Source: Epiperipatus broadwayi (taxonomy: Eukaryota > Onychophora > Udeonychophora > Euonychophora > Peripatidae). Taken from it: a DNA stretch of 64,000 bases. The notes beneath the pieces were generated by a model. That model saw only the letters and a list, made by a program, of their open reading frames with translations. It did not search any database and was not told the DNA's origin. Made by a program: the position numbers and the translations under genes. Positions 23,640 to 36,654 of the stretch are shown one piece after another; positions within the stretch are counted from its first letter, which is position 1, and each line of letters starts with the position of its first letter. The stretch is taken from positions 10,187,923 to 10,251,922 of the forward strand of contig JAQFVV010012405.1 of the NCBI GenBank assembly GCA_028023455.1, in the 5' to 3' direction.

Positions 23640-25353
23640 AATCATAGTATACTGGAATCAGACATTGTCCTGAAATTAAAGTCACTTCCTGATGATGTTC
23701 CAACTGGCCTGCATTCGATTCCCAAATTTCTCATCCTTTATTTAAGTAAATTTACTGCAGCTATTATTCTTAAGATGATTAACCTCTTATCTACCAATAG
23801 TGAGATAATACCTGGACTTTACCTGATTTCCTTGGTTCCTTCCTAAAAAAAAATCTGCTACTAGAGAATCTGAGACATACTTTTATGACTCCAATAATGA
23901 TAAAAGTAATGGAATCCACCATTAAGGGCAAGATCCAGAATGACATCATATCTTACATCTCCCAGTTCCAATTTGCAAAATGTGGATCCTCTACACCAGA
24001 TGCTATTTGTTTATTCAAAGATCATGTAAGAGATAATAGAAATTCCAGCTCTATAGTCATACAGTTAGAGACATAGCAGTTGCTTTTGCCATGATTTATA
24101 CAGATGTCCTGTTGGAGCTTCTGAAAAACTATGGAGTCCTCAGTTCCTTCCTTCACATTGTGGCAAGCTTACTAAACAACTGCAAGATTTTTATCATGTT
24201 AAATGGTAAGATTGCACCTGGATTCAGGCCTTGCAATTCTATCTTTTAGGTCTTGCCCTTGAGTGCATTGCTATTTATCACTTACATCAACTCACTAATG
24301 GTGGACCTAGAGAAAAAACTTTCAGGTACTTACATTCCATCAATACAGAAACCAGTCACTCACATTACTTACACAGATGATATTGTTGTCTTTTTGCTGA
24401 TCAGTAAATTCATCCCCAAATTAGTAACCATCCTTCAAAACTGATCTGACTCCATTTTAATGATGAAAAATCATCAGCATGGACACTATCCTCAGACTCA
24501 AAGGTTATATCTCAATTTTCAGCAAAGCTCCCAAAATTTTTGGGGTTTTCAATATATCTATCACCCACTGTGATGAGAATATCTATTCAGGAACACATCA
24601 TCCTTCCTACCAGCAAGATCACAGATGACCTTACTTGAGTATATCTATCGATCCATGCAAAAGTATCTTTAATAAATATGATCATTTATCCCAGGTTAAA
24701 TTACATCTTGCCTGCTTCTAATTTTACTCAATCTTTCATAAAAAAAAATTGATGCCTTATGTGTCAAACTTATTTGGGGTAAGAAAATTGCAGTGATTAA
24801 TGTAAACAAACTTCAAAGGCCATTCAATCTTAATGGTATCTCCTTACATTCCATCACAATGGTACTATTTCAGAAATCATTCGATACAATGCACAGAATA
24901 CTACACAATTACCCTAAAGCAGACTTCCTTTTTAGGAGAATACCTAACAATCATCCACTGCCTAATGGACTAACTGAGATAGCTTTCCTGCTCAGCAAGC
25001 TTGAGAAACATATTCCAATTTTGGGCAATACTTTCAATGGGAAGGTCTTCCCACCCAGAGTCAACCCTCTTGGATGTGATAAATAAAGTAATAATAAGAA
25101 AATTTAAACTATGGATCTTAAAGGCCAAATACCCAGACTTTGTTTTGAAAGTCAACCTGAAAGCTTTGCCAACCAATTTTTTGTGTCATTTAAAAGAGGG
25201 ATTACCAAAATTAATTCCATATGTCAACTTTGTCTGATGGAAGAAGAAACCACTCCTCATATTCTGTTCATTGTCAGGTATTCAATTGTAACAGTCATAT
25301 TTGTACATTCACACAACAAAATCCAGAGTTTTGGCAAATTATACCAAGGCTGA
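23640..25353 (+). pseudogene. LINE ORF2 reverse transcriptase and C-terminal finger, broken
   Basis: Recognisable blocks are QFQFAKCGSSTPDAI (RT motif 2 region, about 23962-24006), LPLSALLFITYINSL (motif B, about 24256-24300) and YTDDIVVF (catalytic Y-x-DD, 24370-24393). Near the end CQLCLMEEETTPHIL (about 25217-25261) matches the C-x2-C...H zinc finger typical of many LINE C-termini. The parts lie in different frames. Motif A is interrupted by stops around 24060-24120. ORFs of 60-97 residues scattered here are fragments of this one gene. Confidence 0.7.
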
Positions 25354-25448
25354 TCTAGATGAGGAGTTGAGACTTCGAATCTGATTGCATCTCAGCTACT
25401 CCAACAATGCTCCATGACTTACTATCCTATGAGTGACATATATGAGGC

Positions 25449-25505
25449 TACACTTGGAATTGCTTAGTTCATGTGCTACACTTGGAATTGCTTAGTTCAT
25501 GTGCT
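25449..25505. repeat. 30-bp tandem duplication at LINE 3' end
   Basis: The block beginning CTACACTTGGAATTGC is present twice with no changes. It lies where the LINE's 3' end is expected and may mark slippage during reverse transcription. Confidence 0.85.
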
Positions 25506-25510
25506 GACAG

Positions 25511-26735
25511 TAGCAAAGGGTGGAGCAAGAGAGTCAGGGAATATTAACTAAATTACTAATATTTAAATAAGCACACACATCTATGCCCTGGCTAGACAAT
25601 GCATATATCCATAACTAATACTATATTAAGAGTGAATTTGGATGTGAATTGGTAATGAATTATGAATAATACATGAGATGTTTATGAGTTTTAAAATATT
25701 TAATTATAATAAGATAATAAAAATATAAAAGGAGCATATAGTTTGCACACACAGGTGTCTTACATTGATGAAAGAAATAAGTTCTCATCTATTATACACT
25801 TTAAAGAGTTTATTACAATTTCATTTTTTATTACAAGTTCATTTTTTATTACAAGTTTCTTTATTATAAGTTTTACTCTAGATTACAGATTTATTTTATG
25901 GTCTCTAAACATGTCTTAATTATGGTAGGTCATCCCTACTAGGTTTGCTAATAGCTAAACTATATGAGAATGATAACAGAGATAAATAAACTACCAACAT
26001 TACATAATGAGCAGTCAATGTGCTCTTTATGCAGATTGCATAGTATAAGCTAGGTCTGTGGTTCAAATCAATGCTGAACAATTACTATTATGGAGGGCAA
26101 ACTGGTAATTCATAGTGTAACTTCTGAGACTATTGTGCTACATAAAATAAGTAAGAGTTGTGTCCTGAATATGCAGTTACTCATGGGATTCAGTACCAAG
26201 TACTCAGTTCCTGTGGACTGTATGACTTGCTACCTTAAAATAAGTGAACATTTAGTTCAATTGAACAGAGATGCTTTTAAATCAATCTGGAACTTCATGT
26301 TCCAGTTCTAAAGAGTGAGCTGTCTGAACTAAGAATAATGGGATGGCCCTTAAAACCAAATCCCATTTTAATAAAATATAATAGCAAGGTGTATTCTGCA
26401 ACTATATGCTTTATAAAGACACATTCATAATGCTTTCTAAAATATAAACCTTAAAATTAAAGCACTAAATCAATTGTTTCAATTTGCAAAACTACTATAT
26501 GCCTGTTATGTAATTTAGCATACTTAAATCATGCTAAAAGGGATTAATTAAGAGTGACCTAGTTTACTCAGTAATCCATATAGTTTGTGAAAATAACTAA
26601 GGGGAAGTAAAGCATATTTGTGTCTTAAAATTAATTAATTACTTATAATGTGCTTTAAAATATTCTCTATTACTTAACTAAACAGATATTTTAATAAGCA
26701 AACCTAAATTCAATGATAAGCTAAGACATAGTAGC

Positions 26736-26739
<4 letters not shown>
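25511..26739. other. AT-rich DNA with minor repeats
   Basis: A minisatellite of TTTTTATTACAAGTT-like units occupies about 25812-25870. At 26030-26075 there is a weak B-box-like TGGTTCAAATC after a GAGC...GCTC hairpin, but no tRNA fold. A 73-residue frame at 26090-26311 (plus) has no recognised domain. Confidence 0.35.

Positions 26740-26808
<69 letters not shown>
26740..26808. repeat. (TA)n microsatellite, about 69 bp
   Basis: Uninterrupted TA dinucleotide repeat in AT-rich DNA. Confidence 0.95.
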
Positions 26809-26810
<2 letters not shown>

Positions 26811-29500
26811 AGTAGGGTTTCAGACTGGAGATTTATAAGTGTGCTAATTAGCAATATAAATTAGCTATGTGAGAGCATCTAATCTACTCTCAAAATTATG
26901 ATTACTATTAATCTCCATTCTGAAAGGCATAACATAAATTAATAAATTTATAAATATAAAAACAGAAAATAGGTATGACTGCAGATTAGAAGAAACAGAT
27001 AAATGATAACAACTGATTACAGTTATTATGCTAAGAAAATTATGAATTATAATATTTATTAAGCAGGCACAATCTTACAACAATTATTATTACAATTAAC
27101 TTACATAATTTACTTTAAAAGGAGTTTACAGATTATTGTTAAAATAAAGTTACTTAGTTTACTTTTAAAAGTTATTACAATTATCAATAATTTGAATGCC
27201 CATATTTTAGCTAGCTTTAGGAATTAATTTGAAAGTTTAATTTAATAATTTTATAGAGCTCTGTGGAAGAAATTTACCGATCTTATTCTAGCTGAATCAC
27301 TTGATGCTGATGTTCTCCATTAGGTTGGCTTATGATACTTTCTGGGCAGGCTGTGGGTCTCGAACTCCATCTCCATTCTGGACCAATCCTGGAAGGAAGG
27401 CAGTTGTTGCTCCAGCCAAAAGTCCTCATGGTAGCAAAATTTAACAACTGAACAACCTTGTTGACTGAATTTTTTTATTTTTTTTTTATCAACTTTTTCT
27501 CATCCCCCTCTTCACAAGCCATTAAGTTATTATGATTTTAGTTTCAAATTCTTAAATTTTAATGTCACACATTAATTTTAGCAAAGACAAAAGATCCATA
27601 TCTAATTATTGATAAACAGGACCAGGTTAATGATTTTGTCCTTGTTTTTGAACATTATTTTTAAAAAATCTTTTAAATTTTGTTTCTCAGATTTCCATTT
27701 AATGAAAAGTAATTCTGAGAAATCAATAACCTTTGATTCTTTTTATTTAAAAGAGATTCAAGCCATCGACATTCTAGCATATACATAAGACAGACACCCA
27801 GAATTTAAGAAGTATATGTGAAAACCAATGATTCTTTAAATTAAATAACTTAAAATAATTTAGAAGGAATTTATAAAATCTGTAATGTTTACTAAATCTA
27901 TTACATTACAGTTACCTTCGCATATATATATATATATAGGTGTACTTGCACATATACAATAATGTTCACAACATAAATTAACTTTATTAATTTTAAAATT
28001 ACAAATAAAAATTATGTATAAAACTATAAATGCATATACATTAGACACATACAAGCATTAACATAACTATTAGATGTGCACAGGTACAATTACATGCACA
28101 TACATGTAAATATATGCTCTTACAGATTAAAATGAATTATTGTAATGTTATATATGTAAACTGGGGGAAAAGATACTACTATGGCACATAGTAGGTGAAA
28201 CAGAATGATAGACAAAGAATAGTTTCACAATGTACATAGAATTGAAGCACTATCCAATACAAAACAATCAAAACCTTCACTTCTCTCATTATTGGATTGT
28301 ATTAAAAGTGGATATTTTCCCTCTATTAGGATGTCGATATTCCTGTTGTATATTTAATAAGCATACTGAGTAGAAATTTGTGCTTGGGTGGGTGGGAGAG
28401 GGGGTTATCTAGTCTGAAGGCAATTTAAAATTTTGTTTGAAAAGAAAGATTGTATTTTTGATAATTTGTTTATCTATTGAAAGTTAAATGTCATATTTTT
28501 ATACAATATATTAATTCAAAAACTATGTGACTACAATTAGATTTTATTTAAGAAAATGTAATTTTAAAAGACAAAACTTTAAAAAGGTTAGTTATTGCAA
28601 AGCTTAAGCAATTTTTTCTTCATAACAAGAATGAAATTTTGTCAATATGGATTGGAGAATTTTTTAAAAAAAATTTAACAATAAATTTAGTTTATAATTT
28701 TACCATATATTTTCTTTAATGATGACTAACTCTGAATTTTATTCGAAATTAAAAAAATTGAATTCAAATATCTAATGTTTCATTGCATTAATTTTATGAA
28801 TACAAAATTTATTTCCAATAAGGTTAAACATTATTGTTATAGTTACCAATTCCATTTAGTATTACATTTTTCTATTTTACAAAATGCAAATATTAACTTT
28901 TAGACAGTCTATCATTTGAAAGACATATTTGTAATAAATAAGTAAAAATTTTCAACATATGATATAAAAATGTTTAAATGTAAAAATAAAATATTTTCAT
29001 ATGGAGGAAAATGTCATTATGGCCTTTCTAAGTAACAAAAGAGGAGTTAGATCTGGCAACAGTTAAGCTGTTTTCAGTAAATTAAATTTAAGATACAATA
29101 AAGATTTTTAGTATTGTGTAATGACATTCTGACATTATCTGCAAATTTTCAAAGGTTACAAAAATACAGTGGCCATTAGAGGGCGCCACCAAGCATTTTT
29201 AGCTTGGAGCCAGATTGTGAAGGTTTCCACAATCATAGTCGTTTATTTATTTAAAAATAGCAACCACCAAATATATTTTTAAAAAATAATCTTGTACAAA
29301 TTTATTTAAATCAAATGGACACTCAATTAAATTACTAAACTAGATTAAACAGAGACACTCAATTATGACATTTAATAGATTTTATTATATTAACTTTCAA
29401 TTTAAAGACAGATTCTCTTTTCGTGTAGCATTCAAAACTGACTCAAATCTTTTGTATAAAGAACAAATACAAACTTAATTTTAAACACAAATGTTAACAA
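26809..29500. other. AT-rich DNA; possible LTR-like scrap at 27255-27450
   Basis: About 27255-27450 is less AT-rich. It begins GAGCTCTGTGGAAGAAATTTA, close to a landmark in the LTRs at 35848 and 46478 (GAGCTCTGAGAAAAATTTACC), so it may be a diverged LTR relative. Similarity beyond that landmark is weak. Positions 27460-29500 hold nothing recognisable. An isolated complex piece at 29160-29240 (GGGCGCCACCAAGC) is unassigned. Confidence 0.3.
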
Positions 29501-29527
29501 TTTTTTTTAAATACTGTACCAATTATT

Positions 29528-30485
29528 TAACTAATATTCTTTTCTTGAAGGACCATGCACTGTCCCTTACACTACATATGATTAGTGGTCCAAATATTCA
29601 TGGAAACCCTAATCAAGTAGAAGTGAAACACAAGGGCGACTTACTAATAAGAGTGTGCTCAGTGGCAACACTCAGACCACCTTTTTCTAATGTTAAACAA
29701 TTTATTCTAATCTCATTGGATGGCATAAGTATTTATTGTTTGCTTACAGCCATAGGAGCATCCATTTTCTCTGAACCATGATCTGACATAAGGTTCCTGT
29801 GTTGCTTATGATCGAACATATAACTGGCCTAAACTCTCCCCTCCCCCATTTGTCTTTCAAGATTGAGCAGTTAACATTATTCAGAAAAATCTAGACTGAT
29901 TCATACATTAAATTATAATAAAAATGTATATTAAAACATTTAAAACAATGTATCAGTTTACCCCCCCCCCCATTTTAATAAGGTCAACAGAACATAATAA
30001 AACTTCCTATTAATAATACTGCACTCCATTGAAACATTTAATACAATTAATTGTATATATATTTCTATTACACAAAATGGAATCAAAGTTCACTCAGTAA
30101 CAGTTCATAGCTACCCTGATTGATCTGTGATTACTTTCTCCATATAAACAAAGTTCTTATATGCTGGCTGAATCCTGCGAGTAGTCCATTGGCATTTACA
30201 GGTACTCCTGGCTATCTGGTTAAACTTCCTCCTGTCCTGTTTGACGAACACTTGGATGGTTCCACATGTGTCAGGGAGATAAATTTCCTAAAGGGAAAGT
30301 TTCTTAAATGTTCTTTAGTTGGAGAACATTTTTTTGGTGCTGTTAACAATATTTTCTGGGAACCATTCTGGATCCATATTACTTTTTTTTTTTTTTTTAG
30401 CAAAAATGACCCTGACTACTTGAACAATAGAGAACTCCGCAATTTATACATTTTCAGTCCTTTCAAACTGGATTCATACCTTTAA
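29528..30485. other. Two higher-complexity islands, possible retroelement remnants
   Basis: Islands at 29528-29860 and 30165-30480 stand out from the AT-rich background. On plus, frames of 96 residues (29491-29781) and 121 residues (30120-30485) are open. On minus, 30403-30212 reads as a short basic peptide with the piece SLTHVEPSKCSSNRTGG. That is faintly like the end of an LTR-element integrase (HVDQLRP-type tail), but I would not rely on it. A C10 run and A/T runs separate the islands. No family is assigned. Confidence 0.25.
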
Positions 30486-30829
30486 TTTATTTTTCACTAT
30501 GTTTTAGCAATCCAATTTTTTTGCCCTTTTGTTATATTTTGCTTTTAATTAGTAGAAAAAATTTGTTTAATTAGTGTAAATAGATATCGAAATATTTTTA
30601 ATTTGGGAAGTTTCAACAATAGAGGTAATTAATAATAATAAAAAAATCTAATCTTTTTTTTATTCCCACACCCTTATCATTCCAAAATTTAAAATTAATG
30701 AAAAAACTTTTAAAATAATATATAAAAGAAATTATTTTAATCTAATATATATGCTTTTAATAAGTTATAATATATACATGAGATGATCTAAAAATACCAG
30801 ATCAGTATATATATATATATATATATATA

Positions 30830-30874
<45 letters not shown>

Positions 30875-31644
30875 TTTTAATTTAATTTGAAAACATATCA
30901 ATGAAAATGCATGTAAATAAGAAAGTGACCTCAAAATGCATTTATGCTGAACAAACACTATTCATTTGTCCCATGATACAAGTACACTTATATAAAATAT
31001 AGGATATCACATATGTTAGTACAAAATGTTTTGCATTTATACATTTTAATTGTAGTAAGATACTTCCATAAAAGTCTGCTTTAAAAAATAACTACCACAA
31101 ATAATATAATAATTTGCAAATAAAAAACCCAAAAAGCATAGTAATCATATAACAAAAAAATAATTTTATTATCAGTAAAACATGAGAATTGTGCATTTGA
31201 GCCTGATACAAGATATGACAGTGAGAAAGTGAGTTTTTTGGATCTTAAATTCACCAATATGTCATTGCTCTGAACAATATAGAGAAGATATATAAAAAAA
31301 TCATGTTAATAAAAGTTTAGCATTCTAAATACTTTTGCATATTAACTTGTTTAACTGAAAACACCTCTTGATTATTTTGAATGGAATGTAGTGAGACTAC
31401 CATTAAACATTCTTCCATACCTAAATATTTTATTTTTCCAATTAAACCTTTTTTTATATGATTTATTGATAATATTAATATTTTTCAAGTGATATACACT
31501 TTAAAAGTTAATATGTAATGTTTTAAAAAAATGAAGATAATTTTTTAAATAGAATTCTTGTCTACAAAGATAGAGCTTGACATTGTTGAATAAATTTAAC
31601 TATTCAAAAAGTTATTGGATTGAAATGAGAGATAGTCATTGGAC
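30486..31644. other. AT-rich DNA with a palindromic TA tract
   Basis: TA tracts at 30806-30829 and 30834-30871 are joined by CTGA and preceded by ATCAGTATAT, giving a perfect local palindrome. The rest is AT-rich and empty. Confidence 0.6.
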
Positions 31645-31990
31645 AAATGTTATTAAAACAGGCAAAACTCTCCATACAGTAGTGCCACTTAGTACCAACC
31701 AGAGTAATCAATGGATGCCAGAAGGCTTGTGCATAAAATCCCTAGATCTAGTGCCTACTCATACAATATCCCCAGACTAGTTTCAGGCTTGTGGTCTTCA
31801 CCAGTGAGGAGCTTTGGATCTGAGAGCACAGCACCTACATCTTAGCATCTAATCCTAGTCTGGGGATATTGGATGAGTAGGCACTAGAAAGGGATTTTAT
31901 GTACAAGCCTTCTGGCATCCATTGATTACTCTGGTTGGCACTGAGTGACACTATGTTATGAAGAGTTTTGCCAGTTTTAATAATAGTAAT
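31645..31990. repeat. Foldback element, family C
   Basis: Arms about 31648-31780 and 31858-31985 are near-perfect reverse complements (GGCAAAACTCT/AGAGTTTTGCC, CAATGGATGCCAGAAGGC/GCCTTCTGGCATCCATTG, TCCCCAGACTAG/CTAGTCTGGGGA). The loop is about 75 bp. Single diverged copies of the right arm occur at 60076-60220 and 60515-60635. The 67-residue plus ORF across the left arm is not coding. Confidence 0.85.
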
Positions 31991-33259
31991 GTGCTAGCAT
32001 AAGAAATAGTGATCATGTTGTGTTTAGTGGATAAATGTTCCTATTCAAAATGCTTGTAAAACAAAATATTACATATTTTAGTTCTATATTATTAAAACTA
32101 AGATAAATTTAGGATTATTTATTATGGAATGAGAAAAAAGAATTAAAACTAAAATTATTATTTATTGTTATTTAGAAAAAATAATTATTTTACAATTTGA
32201 TAATGGTGATTCTACATTTGACAAGTAGAATCCTACTTTTTCCATGTGGTAACACACTTTTTAAAGTTTAATAAGTATTTTCAAAGACAATCTCTGATTA
32301 GTCATGTAATTTTGGGTTAAAAAATAATCTTTTATAAAAATATTTCATTATAACCTTTAATTTGTAAACCAATTACTGAAAATTACAATTTTTCTTTAGA
32401 ATTTGTTTATTTATTTTTAAGCTAACATATTCAGCCATTCAGAAATTTTCATTTCTATTAATTTTTAGGCCACCTTCCTTATGGCACTGTTATGCTAATA
32501 GAGTATGATCAGTCATGTAAAATGTTCATATAATGCTGACTTCTTCAGATTTTTTTAATTAATATTTTTAATTTGTCAATGCATGAAAAGATAAGCTGCA
32601 AATCACTGCAAATAATACTAAATGATATTCTTAAAACAATGTAACAATTGCAGTACCATCATAATGCCCAAATTGCTAATTTGTGTTATTATGCCACATG
32701 TCTTTTAAAACTATTAAATCAAATGACTTTACATAGTAAGTGCAGAATGAGTTAAATCTTTTTGTTATAAGTAAAAGTAAATAAAATCTATTAAGTATCA
32801 TCATGTAAAAAACAATTATGTTAATGGTACCCAAACAATGCAATAATGGTTTAGAATTAACTGCTCAATCAATACTTGAAGGAATTGTTATTAGATAAGG
32901 TAGTCATTGCATCAACTTTATTGAACATTATAATGATTTCAGAAGTTGATTGAAGATAAGATTAATAAACTCTATCATAAAAAGAATAGTTCAAATTTCT
33001 AAAGAGAAGCAAAATAAAAGTATTATTTATTAAAAAATTTATGGGAAATTCAAAAACATGTATAAAATTCAATATTTACTGTGAACTTTGAAATAAATAT
33101 ATTTGAAATAAATGGAAAATATGATATGTGAGATTTAAATCTTATATATGATAATAATTATTAAAATGAATTCTATTTAAAATATGTTTTTAGCAGGTTT
33201 TTAGACATTCCAATCTTGTTAATTAAATGTATAACTTTTATTTTGTTTTGAAATCATTA

Positions 33260-33262
<3 letters not shown>
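31991..33262. other. AT-rich DNA, nothing recognised
   Basis: No ORF, RNA gene or repeat is supported between the family C foldback and the LTR retrotransposon. Confidence 0.45.
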
Positions 33263-33295
<33 letters not shown>

Positions 33296-33312
33296 TAATG
33301 ATATATATATAT
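33263..33312. repeat. Palindromic (TA)n tract at the LTR A insertion site
   Basis: A TA tract is framed by ATCATTATCTGAT and ATCAGATAATGAT. The second arm runs into another TA stretch that ends ATAT at 33309-33312, directly before LTR A. This is the presumed target site of the LTR retrotransposon. Confidence 0.85.
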
Positions 33313-34786
33313 AGTAATGGTAAGAATTGTCCCTCCATGTAACAAAATCTAGAACACAGGCAAAATACCATAAAGCTGATCGAATCCAGATACTGGGATT
33401 CAGAATCTGACCAACATTCAATCCTTTCACCTCTGCTAAATGATTTAATACCCCATGGATGACATTCCTCAATGTACACAGACAATCAATTTACCCGTGG
33501 TCCGGCAGTCACTCCCGGTGGAACAAGAGGTTCACAAATTAACTAGTTTATCACTGATTTGGTCAGACATATACACATATGGCTAAGCAATCAATTATAG
33601 AACTTAACAGACTGATCTACATATATATGAAATGATGTATGTGCAAATTAAATATAGAGTTGGATAAAATGAATTCACAGACAATAAAAATATGCAAACG
33701 AGTTATAATTTTAAATATTATTACTTTAATAAAATAATAGCAAACAATAAATCAAAACATACAAAATTATGTGATGGAAATGTGAGATATAATGCTCGCA
33801 GGTGTTAGATAACTGCTGAGATCAATGTTACATGTCTCGTTATAAGCGTTTAATAAAGTGTAGTGCAGTATTGGAATTTCATGCCTATATTAATTAATAG
33901 GCAAATTTCTGCTCTTTTGTAGTCTGCTAGATCATGCAGAACTTTATAGCCAAAGTTATATAACTAACTATAATAGCGTTCCTATGGCGTCTATCTATAC
34001 AAAGTTAAATTGAGCATGTAATTAGGCTCAGAGATACGCAGGTTAGCACATTAACCTAGATTAGGACATACACTAATACTAGATAAGCATTTACTATAAA
34101 AAGGAGAGAAAACTGGTTTATGATAGGTTTACCTATATCCTCTATGGCACATATTAAAATATTAATTAAGCAAAAAGGTGCAAATGGGTCATTATTCACG
34201 GGCTTCAGTCTCCAAAGACTCGGTTTGCCCTAAGACCGCTCAACTTGCCATGAATAAGAACATTAGTAGTTCAGTTAGTCGGATAAGCATTATGAATCAT
34301 CTAAGTCCTTGTGCCCTAGTTCTAAAAGTGTGCTTGAACCCGAACTAAAGTGGATGAGAGTGACCTCCACCAGCACGTCATCAAGAATCATGCAGCAAGA
34401 TGATAAGCATACATTGCATACTTTGTAAGGACACATCTGCAACTTATACATATATATAACACAATTGTGTAACATTATATTACCATGCCTTAAAATTAGA
34501 TAGCATCTATTTGCATATTTATACAATCCAGTTCTCAAATTTAGTATTTTAAATATACTATTTAGGGAATAAATTAATTAGTAATCTAGTTTAATATTAT
34601 CACCTGCGTCTCAACATATATAAATCTAAGGAGGATAAAGCATATTTGCGGGGTAATTATGAATAAACATTAAAATATGCTTTGAGAATATGTCTGTGGC
34701 TAGTTCTGATAATATACGAGTTATATATATATATATAAATAGTTATAATTCATAACTAGAATTAAGCAAACTGCATAAAATAACTA

Positions 34787-35336
34787 GTAATATTTACTGA
34801 GGTTATAACCTCTATAATATGCGTGTAAAAATGTGATAGTAGGGACCTCTACAGGTGTTTTAACCACAAGCTTATACTATGGAAGAAAAGGGGGGAACCC
34901 TTCTTTACTTCAACCTACTTTCTATTTAAATAGGTGAAGCTGAAGCAGTTAGATCTGTGACCGTGAAGCTATTCGATACTTCACTGATTAAGTCCATATT
35001 TCTTATTACATATTAATACTCACAAAATCTTTCGATTTACAACAAGTCAATGGAAAGATTTTATAGTTAGAAATTTATTAAAGTAATTTAAAGTTGTAAT
35101 TATAAATTTATTAAACGCACATTGATTATGTAAGTAATATTTACTGAGGCTATAACCTCAATAATATGTGTGTAAAAATGTGATAGTAGGGACCTCTACA
35201 GGTGTTTTAACCACAAGCTTACACTATGGAAGAATAGAGGGGAAACCTTCTTTACTTCAACCTAATTTCTATTTAAATAGGTGAAGCTGAAGCGGTTAGA
35301 TCTGCGAGCATGGATACTTCACTGATTAAGTCCACA
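34787..35336. mobile_element. Family D segment inserted in LTR A (two direct units)
   Basis: About 550 bp is present in LTR A but missing at the matching point of LTR B (after AACTAG, near 45965). It contains two direct units (about 34787-35004 and 35125-35332). Each carries TTTACTGAGG.TATAACCT, the motif AGTAGGGACCTCTACAGGT and CTTTACTTCAACCTA. Related sequence occurs singly at 54510-54605 and as a hairpin at 57018-57240. No ORF is present. It could be an insertion into A or an ancestral part deleted from B. Presence elsewhere in the window favours insertion. Confidence 0.65.
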
Positions 35337-36654
35337 ACTGATTATTATAATATTAATACCCAAAACTTAATCAGTAAAATAATATGATCTCGAAACAGCG
35401 AGTGAGAATGAAGAATAATAATTCCAATTATTTAATATTAAATTATAGTGAAGATTTGAAATTATCTTCGCAAATCGATAAGCTAAAATTATATTTATAA
35501 ATATTCGCAGTTTTGAGTCATTTGGCATATTAAATACATATATTATTAAAATGATAAAATCATAGAATAAATTGAATAGATTTAGAAATAGGCATAAAAA
35601 GACCACAGAAAATTATACATTTAAAATAGATCATTAGGAGTTTTACATTTTAAAAGAGAATTCAAGTTTTGCATTATAAAAGAAAATTCAAGTTTTACAT
35701 TCAGATAAGATTTAACATTTTACAATCAGGCAATACTTAGCATTTAACAATCTTCTTTGTAGATTTTAGTAAAGGTGTTTGGCAAAGCAGATTTAATGGA
35801 TAGCTAGATTTTAAAAGAAAGAAACGAAAATCACAGTTTATAAACAGAGCTCTGAGAAAAATTTACCATTTAGTGGTTTTCATTGCAGTTAGTTTTGAAG
35901 CACTTGGAAGGATAATAAGTTAACACTTTTGATGATGATGTGCCATTAATAGAGATTTTACACAGGCTACTTTTGCTTTGCTGATGTAGGCATTAGTTTT
36001 CATGGGACCACAAAGTTCTCCATTCACCGTGAGGAGAGAGCCGGTGATTTTATCACCTTCCTACTCATTCATTTTAAGGTGAAACTGATGTGGATTCGGC
36101 CTACAGTTCACTTAATATATATATGATCTCTTGTTAATAAAACTTTAAGTATTTATACTTTTTAAACTCCATCCACCTGTTAATTTTTATGAGCTTGAAT
36201 GTAGCTGAAAAGTCCATTTAATTATTTTAGCAAAACATTTAATAATTACAACCGGTAGAAAAACTCATTTATTTATTTTAGAAAAAACATTTTTAGATAT
36301 AACAACGTAATTTAGATTTTGTTTTCCTGACTATTTTGTTGTTAATATTTTATATTTAACAAATAACATCCACACTATTTTAGGACTATTTTAGGACTAA
36401 ATGCGTGACCTACATTAAAATTGTTTACAAAATAAAATGTTATTTTGACAACATTACCTTCACAATTAGTAGAAGCCATTTTATAACCATATGTGGCAGA
36501 ATAACAGGAAATATGCATAAGTGATTTCAATAATACAACAATTAAGTTGCTAAATAATTTAACTAAAATATTTTTTAAACTAGAAATATTTATAAAATGT
36601 ATTTCTTAAACTAGAAATATTTATAAATTGAATATACATATCTGTAAAATATAT

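Larger units (their letters stand above)
20900..25510 (+). mobile_element. Near full-length, inactivated APE-type LINE
   Basis: A non-LTR retrotransposon of about 4.6 kb. In order it carries a Gag-like ORF1 with a zinc knuckle (20946-22281), an AP-like endonuclease (about 22395-23060), a reverse transcriptase (about 23640-24450) and a C-terminal CxxC...H finger (about 25215-25275). Many stops and frameshifts disrupt both ORFs. A doubled 30-bp block sits near the 3' end (25449-25505). No poly(A) tail or clear target-site duplication is visible. The order matches I/Jockey/Tx1-like clades with an APE endonuclease. The exact clade cannot be set without alignment. Confidence 0.75.

Noticed and set aside
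26030-26075. tRNA-like sequence with a B-box-like TGGTTCAAATC
   Set aside because: No acceptor stem or A-box can be paired. The match is only a short word.
33257-33485. Small minus-strand ORFs at the LTR A start
   Set aside because: They span the TA tract and the LTR boundary. The LTR B equivalent is not conserved as coding.
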